Of a DNA stretch of 64,000 nucleotides, positions 1 to 7,989 are shown in pieces; position 1 is the first letter of the stretch, and the number at the start of each line of letters is the position of its first letter. The position numbers and the translations under genes were made by a program. Below the pieces are notes generated by a model, which was not told the DNA's origin, searched no databases, and saw only the letters and a list, made by a program, of their open reading frames with translations. Source of the DNA: CADDZO01 sp035294145 (GTDB lineage Bacteria; Chloroflexota; Dormibacteria; Dormibacterales; Dormibacteraceae); NCBI GenBank assembly GCA_035294145.1, contig DATGLL010000099.1, positions 26,317-90,316 of the forward strand, in the 5' to 3' direction.

Positions 1-1
1 G

Positions 2-220
2 TCGATCACCGCCGACGACCGTGGCAATGTGGCCGTCGAGGTGGTCATATCCGGGACCCAGGCCAAGACCTTCGGCGCGATCAGCAACCAGGGCCGGCGC
101 TACGACCTGCCGCACCTGTTCCGGTTCCGGGTCAGCCCCGAGGGCCAGATCGAGGAGATAACCGCCTACTGGGATTCAGCTGACTGGTACCGCCAGCTCG
201 GCCACCTGGAGGTCGATTGA
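2..220 (+). CDS. SnoaL/NTF2-like protein, C-terminal part only
   Basis: The gene enters from the left edge, so only the last 72 residues are visible and its start is unknown. The visible part has the alternating hydrophobic strands of an NTF2-like (SnoaL-type) fold, ending in ITAYWDSADWYRQLG, which resembles the last strand of SnoaL-like polyketide cyclase or ester cyclase proteins. Such small proteins often accompany catabolic oxygenases, but the family is too diverse to fix a reaction. It ends 33 bases before the monooxygenase alpha subunit and is probably in the same operon. The family call rests on fold-like patterns in a fragment only. Confidence 0.55.
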   Translation, partial: SITADDRGNVAVEVVISGTQAKTFGAISNQGRRYDLPHLFRFRVSPEGQIEEITAYWDSADWYRQLGHLEVD

Positions 221-253
221 GGGCGACGGGCCGACGGGACGAAGGAGGAGAGC

Positions 254-1762
254 ATGACGCGGATGAAGCGCGAGGAGTGGTACGACATCGCGCGAGATTG
301 TGAGTGGAGCCTCGCCTACGTGGATGACGAGGCTGTCTTCCCAGAGTGGATGTCGGGCGCTGGGAAGGTTCCCAAAGAGGCCTGGAAGCAGTGGGACGAG
401 CCCTACAAGGTCGCCTACCACGACTACGTCGCCACCCAGCGTGAGAAGGAGGCCTCGGTCTACGCGGTCAAGGCCGCGCTGCAGAAATCGAACGTGTTCG
501 ACCAGCTCGACCAGGGCTGGAAGTCGACCGCCAAGCAGCACTTCGGCGCCGTGTCGCTGATCGAGTACCTGGCGGTCCTCTCCGAGATGCGGATGGCACG
601 CTTCGGGCTCTCTCCCCGCTGGCGGAACATGGCTGTCTACGGTGCCTTGGACGAGATCCGGCACACGCAGATGGACTTGGCCCTGGCTCACGAGTTCGTG
701 AGCAAGGATCCCCAGTACGACTGGGCCACCAAGGCCTACCACACCAACGAGTGGGGCATGATCGCAGCCCGGGCGACCTTCGACGGGATGATGATGAACC
801 CGAACGCCGTCGACATCGCCTTGCAGCTGCCGTTCACGTTCGAGACCGGCTTCACCAACCTGCAGTTCGTGGCCCTGGCCGCCGATGCTCTAGGCTCGGG
901 CGACATCAGCTTCGCCAACATGATCTCGTCGACCCAGACCGACGAGGCCCGGCACGCACAGCAGGGTGGTCCCACCCTCGAGATCCTGATGCAGCACGAT
1001 CCCAAGCGGGCCCAGTGGGTGATCGACAAGACCTTTTGGGTCTCGGCCCGGCTGTTCTCGATCCTGACCGGGCCGGGCATGGACTACTACACCCCCCTCG
1101 AGCACCGCAAGCAATCCTACAAGGAGTTCATGGAGGAGTGGATCATCGCCGAGTTCATCCGGCTGCTGGAGGACTACGGTCTGAGGAGGCCGTGGTACTG
1201 GGACGAGTTCCTGGCCGGGCTGGAGACATGGCACCACTCCCTCCACCTCGGGGTCTGGTTCTGGCGGCCAACGGTCTGGTGGAAACCGCAGGCCGGGGTG
1301 TCGAGGGCCGAGCGCGAGTGGCTGAGGGAGAAGTACCCGCGGTGGGAGCAGCAGTTCGGCTGGATCTGGGACCAGCTGATTCGCAACGTGATCCAGGGAG
1401 AGATCGACAAGACGCTGCCCGAGACCTTGCCCTGGCTGTGCAACCTTTGCCATCTGCCGATCGGAACCGCCGCCTCCCCCAACAACGACAAATATCCGGT
1501 GCGCAGCTACCCGCTCACGCACAACGGGTACACCTACCACTTCTGCTCCAAGCCTTGCCGCCAGATCTGGTGGGAGGACCGAGACACCATGCACCAGAAG
1601 ACGGTGATCGAGCATCTCCTCACCGGGGATATCCAGCCTCCGACGGTCGAGGGGATCCTGGCCTGGATGGGCCTCACCCCGGACGTCATGGGCGACGACG
1701 CCTACAACTACAAGTGGGCTGAGGAGTACCGGGCGACGGCCGGAGCCGCGGCTGGCGAGTAG
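254..1762 (+). CDS. tmoA: Toluene/isoprene-type diiron monooxygenase, alpha (hydroxylase) subunit
   Basis: This 502-residue protein matches the TmoA/TouA/IsoA family of soluble diiron monooxygenases in length and motif spacing. All six iron ligands are present at the family positions: E104, E134, H137, E197, E231 and H234, with the two ExxRH motifs DEIRH and DEARH. The active-site threonine T201 lies in TGFTN. The enzyme would insert one oxygen atom of O2 into an aromatic ring or across an alkene double bond, in a complex with the beta and gamma subunits. The ATG at 254 has GGAGGAG just upstream. Stop and next start are 15 bases apart. The substrate cannot be read from the sequence; toluene, alkene, isoprene and other terpenes are all possible. 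Confidence 0.93.
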   Translation: MTRMKREEWYDIARDCEWSLAYVDDEAVFPEWMSGAGKVPKEAWKQWDEPYKVAYHDYVATQREKEASVYAVKAALQKSNVFDQLDQGWKSTAKQHFGAVSLIEYLAVLSEMRMARFGLSPRWRNMAVYGALDEIRHTQMDLALAHEFVSKDPQYDWATKAYHTNEWGMIAARATFDGMMMNPNAVDIALQLPFTFETGFTNLQFVALAADALGSGDISFANMISSTQTDEARHAQQGGPTLEILMQHDPKRAQWVIDKTFWVSARLFSILTGPGMDYYTPLEHRKQSYKEFMEEWIIAEFIRLLEDYGLRRPWYWDEFLAGLETWHHSLHLGVWFWRPTVWWKPQAGVSRAEREWLREKYPRWEQQFGWIWDQLIRNVIQGEIDKTLPETLPWLCNLCHLPIGTAASPNNDKYPVRSYPLTHNGYTYHFCSKPCRQIWWEDRDTMHQKTVIEHLLTGDIQPPTVEGILAWMGLTPDVMGDDAYNYKWAEEYRATAGAAAGE

Positions 1763-1777
1763 GGAGACGACAAGAGG

Positions 1778-2047
1778 ATGGCCGAGCCGACACCCGTACC
1801 TATCAATGCCAAGTTCGGCAACGACTTCGTGACCCAGCTGGTGGTGGTGCTCGACACCGACACGATGCGAGAGGTGGCGGCCAAGACGGCTGCCCACGTG
1901 GTGGGCAAGCGCATAGCGCCGCGCAAGGCCGAGATGGTGGTGACCTACCAGGGCCGGGTGATCCCACCGGAGATGACGGTGGCGCAGGCTGGCATCGCGC
2001 CACTTCAGAACGTCTACGTCGACTGGGCGCCGGAGGTGGAGCCATGA
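1778..2047 (+). CDS. tmoB: Diiron monooxygenase gamma subunit (TmoB-like)
   Basis: This 89-residue protein has the size and pattern of the TmoB/TouB gamma subunit, including FxxQLVVVL near the N terminus, RxAPR in the middle and MTVAQAGI towards the end. The gamma subunit has a ubiquitin-like fold and packs on the alpha subunit of the hydroxylase. It has no catalytic residues of its own. It lies directly after the alpha subunit, and its stop overlaps the next start (ATGA), which argues for translational coupling with the effector protein. Confidence 0.88.
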   Translation: MAEPTPVPINAKFGNDFVTQLVVVLDTDTMREVAAKTAAHVVGKRIAPRKAEMVVTYQGRVIPPEMTVAQAGIAPLQNVYVDWAPEVEP

Positions 2048-2337
2048 GGAACGCGGTGGGGCCGGTGCTGCGCATGTCGGACGAGATCGATGCGATCGTG
2101 AACGCGATCCGGGAGGACAACCCGGACAAGGAGGTCGAGGTCATCGACCGGGGCGCTTACGTACGGGTCCAGTGCGAGCGGCGGATGCGGGTCAGCCGGG
2201 AGACGATTGAGCGCAACGTCGGGCGCCGTTTCGAGATGCGCGAGCTTGAGCCGATGCTGTCGGCCTTCGCCGGCCGCATCACCTACACCTCGGACGACGT
2301 GGTTTGGGAGTACGCGCGAGGAGAGGAGCCAGCCTGA
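2044..2337 (+). CDS. tmoD: Monooxygenase effector/coupling protein (TmoD/MmoB family)
   Basis: The 97-residue product has the MmoB/DmpM/TmoD pattern: VGPVLRMSDE at the start, DNPDKEVEVIDRGAYVRVQ in the middle, and a long central helix region ending in FAGRITYTSDDVVWEY. Effector proteins of this family bind the hydroxylase, carry no cofactor and tune O2 activation and regioselectivity. In classical tmo operons the ferredoxin gene (tmoC) stands before this gene. Here the ferredoxin has moved downstream, and the gene follows the gamma subunit with a 4-base overlap. Confidence 0.9.
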   Translation: MRNAVGPVLRMSDEIDAIVNAIREDNPDKEVEVIDRGAYVRVQCERRMRVSRETIERNVGRRFEMRELEPMLSAFAGRITYTSDDVVWEYARGEEPA

Positions 2338-3362
2338 TGAGCCAAGCACCCCCGCGTCGGCTGCGGACCTGGAGCCGGTTCGGCCAGATCCGTCGAGTGC
2401 CCAGCGATTACGAGATCCTGACCCATGACCTCAACTACACCATGCGCGAGGGGAGGGAGGCAGCGCTGGAGTCGAACCCGACCACCCCGGCCAACATGTG
2501 GTTCCTCACCTACCGTGATCGCTCCCCCCTGCAAGCCGACGACTGGAACGGCTTCCGGGACCCCGACGAGCTGACCTATCGCAAGTACGTGACCCTGCAG
2601 GACGAGCAGGAGACGGTCGTCGAGGGGATCCTGGAGGAGTACACCAAGGTCGATCACGACGCGCGGCTCGAGGCGCGCTGGCTCAAGGTCCTGGCCACCG
2701 TCTTCACCCCCATGCGCTATCCCACCCACGCCCTGCAGATGACCCAGGCCTACCTGGGCGGTTTCGCGCCCAGCTCCTACATCACCAATGCCGCCTCGTT
2801 CGCCGCCGCCGACCTACTGCGCCGGGTCTCGCTGATCGCCTACCGCACCCGACAGCTCCAGCTCGCCCATCCCGAGGTTGGCTTCGCCACCGGCGAGCGC
2901 GAGATCTGGGAGGACCATCCTGACTGGCAGCCCGCGCGCAGGGCGCTGGAGGCTGCGCTTATCGCCTACGACTGGGGCGAGTGCCTGTCCGCCGTCAACC
3001 TGGTCCTGCGCCCGACCCTGGACGAGGTCCTGCTCCGCCAGCTGGGGCTGGTGGCCGATGCCAACGGCGACCAGCTGACCTGGCTCCTCCTGGGCAACCT
3101 GGCCCTGGACAGCGATCGCAACGCCCGCTGGAGCGCGGCCCTGGTCCGGTATGCCATTGGGCGACGGCGGGAGAACGCCGCTGTGCTGAGGCGCTGGGTC
3201 GAGCGCTGGGCGCCGAGGGCCGACGCGGCCGCGGCGGGGCTCGCGCGGATGCTCGCTGAGCTGCCGCAGGTGGGCAGGGACGCCTCGGTGGTGACGGCGG
3301 CGGCCTCGGCAGCCCGGGAGCGGGTCCTGGCCGACGCCGGCCTGGCGGCTCAGATCGGCTGA
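2337..3362 (+). CDS. tmoE: Diiron monooxygenase beta subunit (TmoE-like)
   Basis: The 341-residue protein fits the TmoE/TouE/IsoE beta subunit: an N-terminal arm with PRRLRTWSRFG, the WFLTYRDRSPLQADDW region, and a helical ferritin-like core without iron ligands. It forms the (alpha-beta-gamma)2 hydroxylase with the two subunits upstream. I chose the ATG at 2337, which shares one base with the preceding TGA and has GGAGAGG upstream. A longer in-frame start at 2304 would lie inside the effector gene. The C terminus after residue 300 is Ala-rich. Confidence 0.88.
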   Translation: MSQAPPRRLRTWSRFGQIRRVPSDYEILTHDLNYTMREGREAALESNPTTPANMWFLTYRDRSPLQADDWNGFRDPDELTYRKYVTLQDEQETVVEGILEEYTKVDHDARLEARWLKVLATVFTPMRYPTHALQMTQAYLGGFAPSSYITNAASFAAADLLRRVSLIAYRTRQLQLAHPEVGFATGEREIWEDHPDWQPARRALEAALIAYDWGECLSAVNLVLRPTLDEVLLRQLGLVADANGDQLTWLLLGNLALDSDRNARWSAALVRYAIGRRRENAAVLRRWVERWAPRADAAAAGLARMLAELPQVGRDASVVTAAASAARERVLADAGLAAQIG

Positions 3363-3390
3363 GCGCGACGATGGGAGCATCGGGACGGTT

Positions 3391-4341
3391 ATGGCGATCG
3401 ACCAGGAGCTGGGAAGGCTGATCAAGACCGAGCTGGTCGAGCTGCTGGCCCGTCACGCGGTGAGGGTCGGGCTCAACCCGGGGCGCTGGCCCGGCTTGGC
3501 GCTCTACCGCTTTGAGTCCCGGGTCACCCCACACTGGGACGAGGTCCGATCGCTCTCGTTGTGCATGGTCGCCCAGGGTCGCAAGCGAGTTCGGATCGGT
3601 TCTGTCGACTACTTCTACGATCCCTTCCACTACCTGGTCATGACCCGGGGGCTCCGGTTCCAAGCCGAGATCCTGCAAGGCTCGCCCGAGGCTCCCTTCC
3701 TCTCCTTCGTGCTCCAGGTCCAACCCGACCTGGTGACCGAGATCTACGACGCCATCCTGGAGCAGACCCCGGAGGTCTGTCGCGTCGAGCCGACACCGGC
3801 ACGACCGGGAGCCTACGTCAGCCCACTCGATCGCAGCCTGTTGGACGCCGTGCACCGATTCCTGAGCTGCCTGGAGTCGGACACCGATCGAGGTGTCCTG
3901 GGAGGGATCTACCTGCGTGAGATCGTCTACCGCCTGCTCCGCTGCGAGCAGCGGGATCGGCTGCTGGAGAGCGCCGTGCGTGAGGCCAACCCCAACGTGG
4001 TGACCGCCGCCATCCGGTACATGCGCCAGGAGATGCGGCGCCCCTTGACCGTGGCGGAGATCGCGGCCGCGGTCTGCATGAGCGAGTCCGGCTTTGCCCA
4101 TCTCTTCAAGGCCACCACCGGCAGCCCCCCGCTGCGCTTCCTGAAGCAGCTCCGTCTCGAGCAGGCGCGGCTGTTGCTGCTGAGCGGGTACAGCGTGAGC
4201 CAGGCGGCCAGCGAGGTCGGCTACTGCAGCCTCTCCCACTTCGTCAGCGAGTTCAAACGTCACTTCGACCAGACGCCTCGTGTCTATGCCCAGCAGATGC
4301 GGCAAATGGAGGGCGGCATGGCCGATGCGGTCCGTGTCTGA
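3391..4341 (+). CDS. AraC-family transcriptional regulator inside the monooxygenase operon
   Basis: This 316-residue regulator combines an N-terminal AraC_N-type sensor domain (about residues 20-180, with SLCMVAQGRKRVRIG and FHYLVMTRGL) and two C-terminal helix-turn-helix units (about 215-305, with LTVAEIAAAVCMSESGFAHLF and a second helix pair ending in FKRHFDQTP). AraC proteins of this type usually activate the adjacent catabolic operon in response to substrate. It sits on the same strand between the beta subunit and the ferredoxin, 28 bases after the former and overlapping the latter. It should therefore be co-transcribed with the enzyme it probably controls, an unusual position that would give feedback. 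Confidence 0.88.
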   Translation: MAIDQELGRLIKTELVELLARHAVRVGLNPGRWPGLALYRFESRVTPHWDEVRSLSLCMVAQGRKRVRIGSVDYFYDPFHYLVMTRGLRFQAEILQGSPEAPFLSFVLQVQPDLVTEIYDAILEQTPEVCRVEPTPARPGAYVSPLDRSLLDAVHRFLSCLESDTDRGVLGGIYLREIVYRLLRCEQRDRLLESAVREANPNVVTAAIRYMRQEMRRPLTVAEIAAAVCMSESGFAHLFKATTGSPPLRFLKQLRLEQARLLLLSGYSVSQAASEVGYCSLSHFVSEFKRHFDQTPRVYAQQMRQMEGGMADAVRV

Positions 4342-4705
4342 GCAGGAGAACGGCCAATGGCAGGCGATCATGCCTGCTGAAGAGCTCTGGATCGGGGAGA
4401 TGCTAGGGGTGGAGGTGGCGGGGATCAACGTGCTGCTGGTCAACGTCGACGACCAGGTTCACGCCTTTCTGGACCGCTGCCCGCATCGAGCCTCGAGGCT
4501 GAGCGAGGGTGAGCTGGAGGGGGCCAAGATCACCTGCCCCACCCACCTCTGGGAGTTCGACGCCCTCAGCGGCCGGGGGATCAACCCCGAGAGCAGCCGG
4601 CTGGTCGAGTTCCCCTGCCGGATCGTCGATGGGATGATTCAGGTATGCCTCCCCGACCCGAGTCGCCTCCCCGAGCCGGAGGCGGCCGAGGAGGGCGAGA
4701 TCTGA
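4325..4705 (+). CDS. tmoC: Rieske [2Fe-2S] ferredoxin of the monooxygenase (TmoC-like)
   Basis: The product of about 126 residues resembles TmoC: an LWIGEM start region and a Rieske cluster motif in which CPH and CPTH hold two Cys and two His, separated by a SEGELEGAKIT loop. It should carry electrons from the reductase to the diiron hydroxylase. The start is uncertain. The ATG at 4325 lies inside the end of the AraC gene with GAGGGCGG about 9 bases upstream, and a GTG at 4334 is also possible. The acidic C-terminal tail (EPEAAEEGE) may help docking. The reductase start follows one base after its stop. Confidence 0.87.
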   Translation: MRSVSEQENGQWQAIMPAEELWIGEMLGVEVAGINVLLVNVDDQVHAFLDRCPHRASRLSEGELEGAKITCPTHLWEFDALSGRGINPESSRLVEFPCRIVDGMIQVCLPDPSRLPEPEAAEEGEI

Positions 4706-4706
4706 G

Positions 4707-5981
4707 ATGAGACGCCGCGCCGTGATCGTGGGCGCGAACCTGGCCGGGGCGTCGGCGGCGTTGACGCTGCGCCAACACGGCTACCGCGGCGAGGTGGTGC
4801 TGGTGGGCGAGGAGCCACACCCTCCCTACGAGCGGCCGCCGCTCTCCAAGGAATACCTACGGGGCGAGGTTCCCCTCTCCAGGCTGACCCAGGCGGTTGA
4901 GATCCGGGCCGAGCACGAGATCGAATGCCACCTCGGCCGGCGGGTGGTCGAGGTCGATCCCTATCGGGGCCGGGTCAAGCTGGACGACGGCCGGACGCTG
5001 GCCTACGATCAGCTCCTCCTCGCCACCGGGGCCCGCAACCGGCGGCTGGGCGTGCCCGGGCACGATCTCGACGGGGTGCTGAGCCTGCGCACGGTCGAGG
5101 ACGCCGATCGCATCCGTTCCGAGGCCGTGCCCGGGCGGCGGGCAGTCCTGGTGGGCATGGGCTTCATCGGGTGTGAGCTGGCCGCTTCCCTGACCCAGAT
5201 GGGCGTGCGGGTGACGGCGGTGGAGCCGCTCCCCGCTCCTCTGAGCCGGGTGGTGGGCGTGGAGATCGGGCGTGTGGTTGAGGCGGTTCACCGCGAGCAC
5301 GGGGTGGAGCTGGTGCTGGGGGAGGGGGTGGCGGCCTTCGAGGGCGTGGGCCGCGTTCGACAGGTCCTCACCGATCGCGGGGCACGGTTGGGGTGCGACT
5401 TCGTGGTGGTGGGCGTCGGCGTCGAGCCGGTGGCTGAGCTTGCGGCCGCGGCCGGGGTGAAGGTCGACGACGGGATCGTCGTCGATGAACGATGCCGGAC
5501 CACCGTCGAGGCCATCTTCGCCGCCGGCGACGTGGCCAACCACCTGCATCCACTGTACGGCCGTCACCTTCGCGTTGAGCACTGGCAGAACGCGATCCAC
5601 CAGGGTCGGGCGGCAGCCCTCTCCATGCTCGGTCGGGGCGAGCCCTACGCCGAGGTGCACTGGTTCTGGTCGGATCAGTACCAACACAACATCCAGTGCG
5701 CGGGGCACAGCGTGGGGCTGGAGCCGGCTGTGGTGCGGGGAAGCCTGGAGGCGCGCAACTTCGTGGCCTTCTACCTGGAGCGGGGCCGGCTGGTGGGGGC
5801 GGTTGCCATGGATCGTGGGCGAGACCTACGCCGCGCCATGGCGCTGATCAAGGCCGCCGTGGCACCTGATCCCGCCCAGCTGGGCGACGAGTCGGTGGAC
5901 CTGCGCCAGCTGCTCCCGACCGCCCAGGCCGAGGTCCCATCGCGCCCGCGCCCGATGGCGAGACCGTTCGGGAGGGAGTAG
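4707..5981 (+). CDS. NAD(P)H:ferredoxin reductase, BphA4/ThcD-type FAD protein
   Basis: This 424-residue flavoprotein has an FAD-binding Rossmann motif at residues 6-15 (VIVGANLAG), a second NAD-binding motif VLVGMGFIGCE near residue 150, the AAGDVAN FAD motif near 275, and a reductase C-terminal domain. It belongs to the biphenyl dioxygenase/cytochrome P450 ferredoxin reductase family. Classical toluene monooxygenases use TmoF, a different reductase with its own plant-type [2Fe-2S] domain, and no Cys cluster of that sort is present here. It therefore probably replaces TmoF as the electron source for the Rieske ferredoxin encoded one base upstream. Confidence 0.88.
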   Translation: MRRRAVIVGANLAGASAALTLRQHGYRGEVVLVGEEPHPPYERPPLSKEYLRGEVPLSRLTQAVEIRAEHEIECHLGRRVVEVDPYRGRVKLDDGRTLAYDQLLLATGARNRRLGVPGHDLDGVLSLRTVEDADRIRSEAVPGRRAVLVGMGFIGCELAASLTQMGVRVTAVEPLPAPLSRVVGVEIGRVVEAVHREHGVELVLGEGVAAFEGVGRVRQVLTDRGARLGCDFVVVGVGVEPVAELAAAAGVKVDDGIVVDERCRTTVEAIFAAGDVANHLHPLYGRHLRVEHWQNAIHQGRAAALSMLGRGEPYAEVHWFWSDQYQHNIQCAGHSVGLEPAVVRGSLEARNFVAFYLERGRLVGAVAMDRGRDLRRAMALIKAAVAPDPAQLGDESVDLRQLLPTAQAEVPSRPRPMARPFGRE

Positions 5982-6025
5982 AGCTTGGAGGAGCAGAGCT
6001 TGGAGACGAAGGAGGCGAGCCAACG

Positions 6026-6274
6026 GTGATTGTGTCCCGGGCCCAATTGGGCGCGGAGGTGGCGAGACGCCGCCGGGCAGCCGGCCTCAGCCAGGCCCAG
6101 CTTGCTGCCCTGGCTGGCCTGGACGAGGCCACCATCGTCGCCATCGAACGTGCCGAGCGCAAGCTGGAGCCCCTCGAGCTGGGCCGGCTGGCCGAGGCGC
6201 TGGGGGTGGATGAGCTCGACTTGCTCCGGCGACCACCACCCGGTTATCTGATCATCCCCGGCGCCCATGAGTGA
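6026..6274 (+). CDS. Small XRE-type helix-turn-helix protein
   Basis: This is an 82-residue single-domain HTH_3 protein. The helix-turn-helix (GLSQAQLAALAGLDEATIVAIERAERK) spans about residues 20-46, followed by the usual LGRLAEALGV helix. A GTG start at 6026 follows the strong ribosome site AAGGAGGCGAG. It lies 44 bases after the reductase and overlaps the next gene by 8 bases, so it is probably co-transcribed with both. It may regulate this operon, but no effector domain or target site is visible. Confidence 0.75.
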   Translation: MIVSRAQLGAEVARRRRAAGLSQAQLAALAGLDEATIVAIERAERKLEPLELGRLAEALGVDELDLLRRPPPGYLIIPGAHE

Positions 6275-6620
6275 CGACGTCTTCGTGGTGCTGGGCAACG
6301 AGGTCTCAGCGGCGGCGGTGGAGGCAGGGTTGCAGGCGCATCCGGCGGTGGCCGAGGCGGCGGTGATCGGCGTCCCCGACCCCTTCGTCGGCTTCATCGC
6401 CAAGGGCTTCGTCCGGCTCCGACCTGGCGCCCATGCCACCCCGAGGGAGCTGGTGGCCTTCTGCAAGCAGCGCATGCCTCGACACATGTACCCGCGCCAG
6501 GTCGAGATCCTGGACCAGCTGCCTCGCACCGGCGCTGGCGAGGTCGATCGGGTGGCGTTGGGGAACCAGGAGCTGGCGCGCATGCGGGGACAACGGTTTC
6601 GGCCTCCTCATCAAGATTGA
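6267..6620 (+). CDS. Stand-alone AMP-binding C-terminal domain, catalytic Lys missing
   Basis: This 117-residue protein matches only the C-terminal lid domain of acyl-CoA/aryl-CoA synthetases: VEAGLQAHPAVAEAAVIGVPD, then GFVRLRPG, ELVAFCKQRM and PRQVEILDQLPRT. There is no adenylation core before it, because the XRE gene lies there. In the A10 motif the family has PRT.GK with an essential lysine, whereas here the sequence is PRTGAGEVDR with Glu in place of Lys. It cannot adenylate a substrate by itself. It could be a remnant, a scaffold or a partner of another ligase. The ATG at 6267 overlaps the XRE gene. Confidence 0.7.
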   Translation: MSDDVFVVLGNEVSAAAVEAGLQAHPAVAEAAVIGVPDPFVGFIAKGFVRLRPGAHATPRELVAFCKQRMPRHMYPRQVEILDQLPRTGAGEVDRVALGNQELARMRGQRFRPPHQD

Positions 6621-7642
6621 GCGATAGGAGCTGGTGAGGAGGTCGGGCGGCCTGGTCGTCGATCCGTCCTTGGGATCGACCCGGCCGTCGTCGTCATCAG
6701 CTCCCGCCCGTGCAAGGCTCGGCGCCTTCGCAAGCGCTGGCTGGTTGTCGACGACCGGGGAGGTTGAGCTCAGTCGGGGGCTTGGTCACGTAGCGCCGAC
6801 GCGAGCACCGAGGAGGGAGCGGGGCGGCGAGCCCAGGGGCCTGAGGAGAGGAGCGATGCTCGAGCCTCCGAGCGCGCGGCAAGGTCCGCGCCCTCCCTGC
6901 CCGGACCGTGCTTCCGGCGCTGGACGAGCTTGCCATCGAGGACGGCTGGGAGCACGGCGTCAGACGCGAGCGGCACCTCGCCGTCCTGGACCTGACGGCT
7001 TCACGTGGTGGACGACCACGAACGAGGCGAGAGCCGCGAGTTCGGCCTCCGGCGAGACGAGCTCGGGCAGCCGATCAACATCAAGGTCGCCAGCACCGTG
7101 TTCCGCAAGACCGGGCGCGTCGTCGGCTCGACCCCGAGGGCTGCATCCTGGTGGGGCCTATAGGGCTGGGGGCGCGTCCAAGCCGGTCCCGAGCCTTGCC
7201 TATGTCTTCCTGTCGACCTCATGATGCATGAGAGGGGGACGCCTTCATGGGCCAGGTGGGGGGCTCGCCCTCGGCCGGCAGCTTCTCCCCTGGCACCCGG
7301 AGAGGGGCGCCTGAGGGCCCAGGACCGTTGCAACTTGGCCCTCTTCGGGCGGCATGGGCCTGAGCTGATGGCCGTGGTTGGCCATGTCGGCAGCTACCGC
7401 GCCATCAGCGCCCAGCGAGCCCTGGCCGCCATGCGAGGGGAGCCACGATGCCTGCCGGGGCTCGGGGTCAGGGCTGCCGAGGCGTGTCCCAGGCGGAGGT
7501 GAACGTCCACGTGTCGGTGCGGGCGGAGAGGCGACCATGGAGCTGGGTGGCCGCTGAGCCGCGTCGTCACGGCATCCGGCGCGTCCTGGGCCAGATCGCG
7601 CGGGCGACCATGGCCGAGCTGGCGGGCCCTGCCCGGTAGCGA
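6621..7642. other. Gene-poor stretch without a convincing gene
   Basis: About 1 kb with open frames only of the kind expected at this G+C content, and no convincing ribosome site followed by a recognisable protein. A short plus-strand frame from 6996 to 7163 reads like real protein (HVVDDHERGESREFGL, then ELGQPINIKVASTVFRKTG) but has no start of its own and no family I recognise. It may be a gene fragment. The stretch borders a decayed methyltransferase end and probably is a scar of past insertions or deletions. Confidence 0.5.
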
Positions 7643-7877
7643 TCATCCCAGGGGCAGGGCCACCTGGCGCGGCAAGGGCGAGGCCGCTCGTCGCCCTGAG
7701 AGCTGGTCGCGGATCGCCTCGGCCACCATCCTGTCTGGCCAGCAGGGACGGGACCGCGTTCCCGACCTGCAGCTGGACCTCTCGTCGGCTCCCCGCCAGA
7801 TCGTGGCCCTGGATCGTCGGCGAGGGACGATCTGGCGATGGCTTGAGCCGGAAGGTCCGGTGGCGCGAGCGCCACCG
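7643..7877 (-). pseudogene. Decayed C-terminal end of a cytosine-5 DNA methyltransferase
   Basis: Read on the minus strand, 7851 down to 7737 encodes FRLKPSPDRPSPTI followed by SRREVQLQVGNAVPSLLA. These are motif IX-type and motif X sequences of C5 DNA methyltransferases. One extra G near 7730 shifts the frame. Removing it continues the protein as MVAEAIRDQLSGRRAA and on to a TGA at 7645-7643, a normal family ending. Between PTI and GSRREVQ about 45 residues usual in this family are missing. The catalytic N-terminal two thirds should lie at higher coordinates, but another gene starts there. The piece is therefore truncated, deleted and frameshifted. The enzyme's specificity is unknown. Confidence 0.65.
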
Positions 7878-7973
7878 GAGCAGGGGCCGAGGATGCCCCT
7901 CGCGCTCCGTGGCGTCGGCTGCCCCGGCGGCCGGGCTCAACCGCCGCGGAGCGGTCGTGATATCCGAAATGAC

Positions 7974-7983
7974 GGTATTATGG
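7974..7983. promoter_or_regulatory. GGTATTATGG site (A+T-rich recurring motif)
   Basis: This A+T-rich decamer stands out in G+C-rich DNA directly before the luciferase-like gene. TATTAT ends 8 bases before the GTG at 7990, the spacing of a -10 element for a leaderless transcript. The same core recurs upstream of other units in this window, so it may also be a regulator site. Confidence 0.45.
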
Positions 7984-7989
7984 TCGACC

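Noticed and set aside
4707..5981. The idea that the reductase is a TmoF homologue
   Set aside because: It has two Rossmann dinucleotide folds and the BphA4-type C-terminal domain, and lacks the Cys cluster of a plant-type ferredoxin domain.
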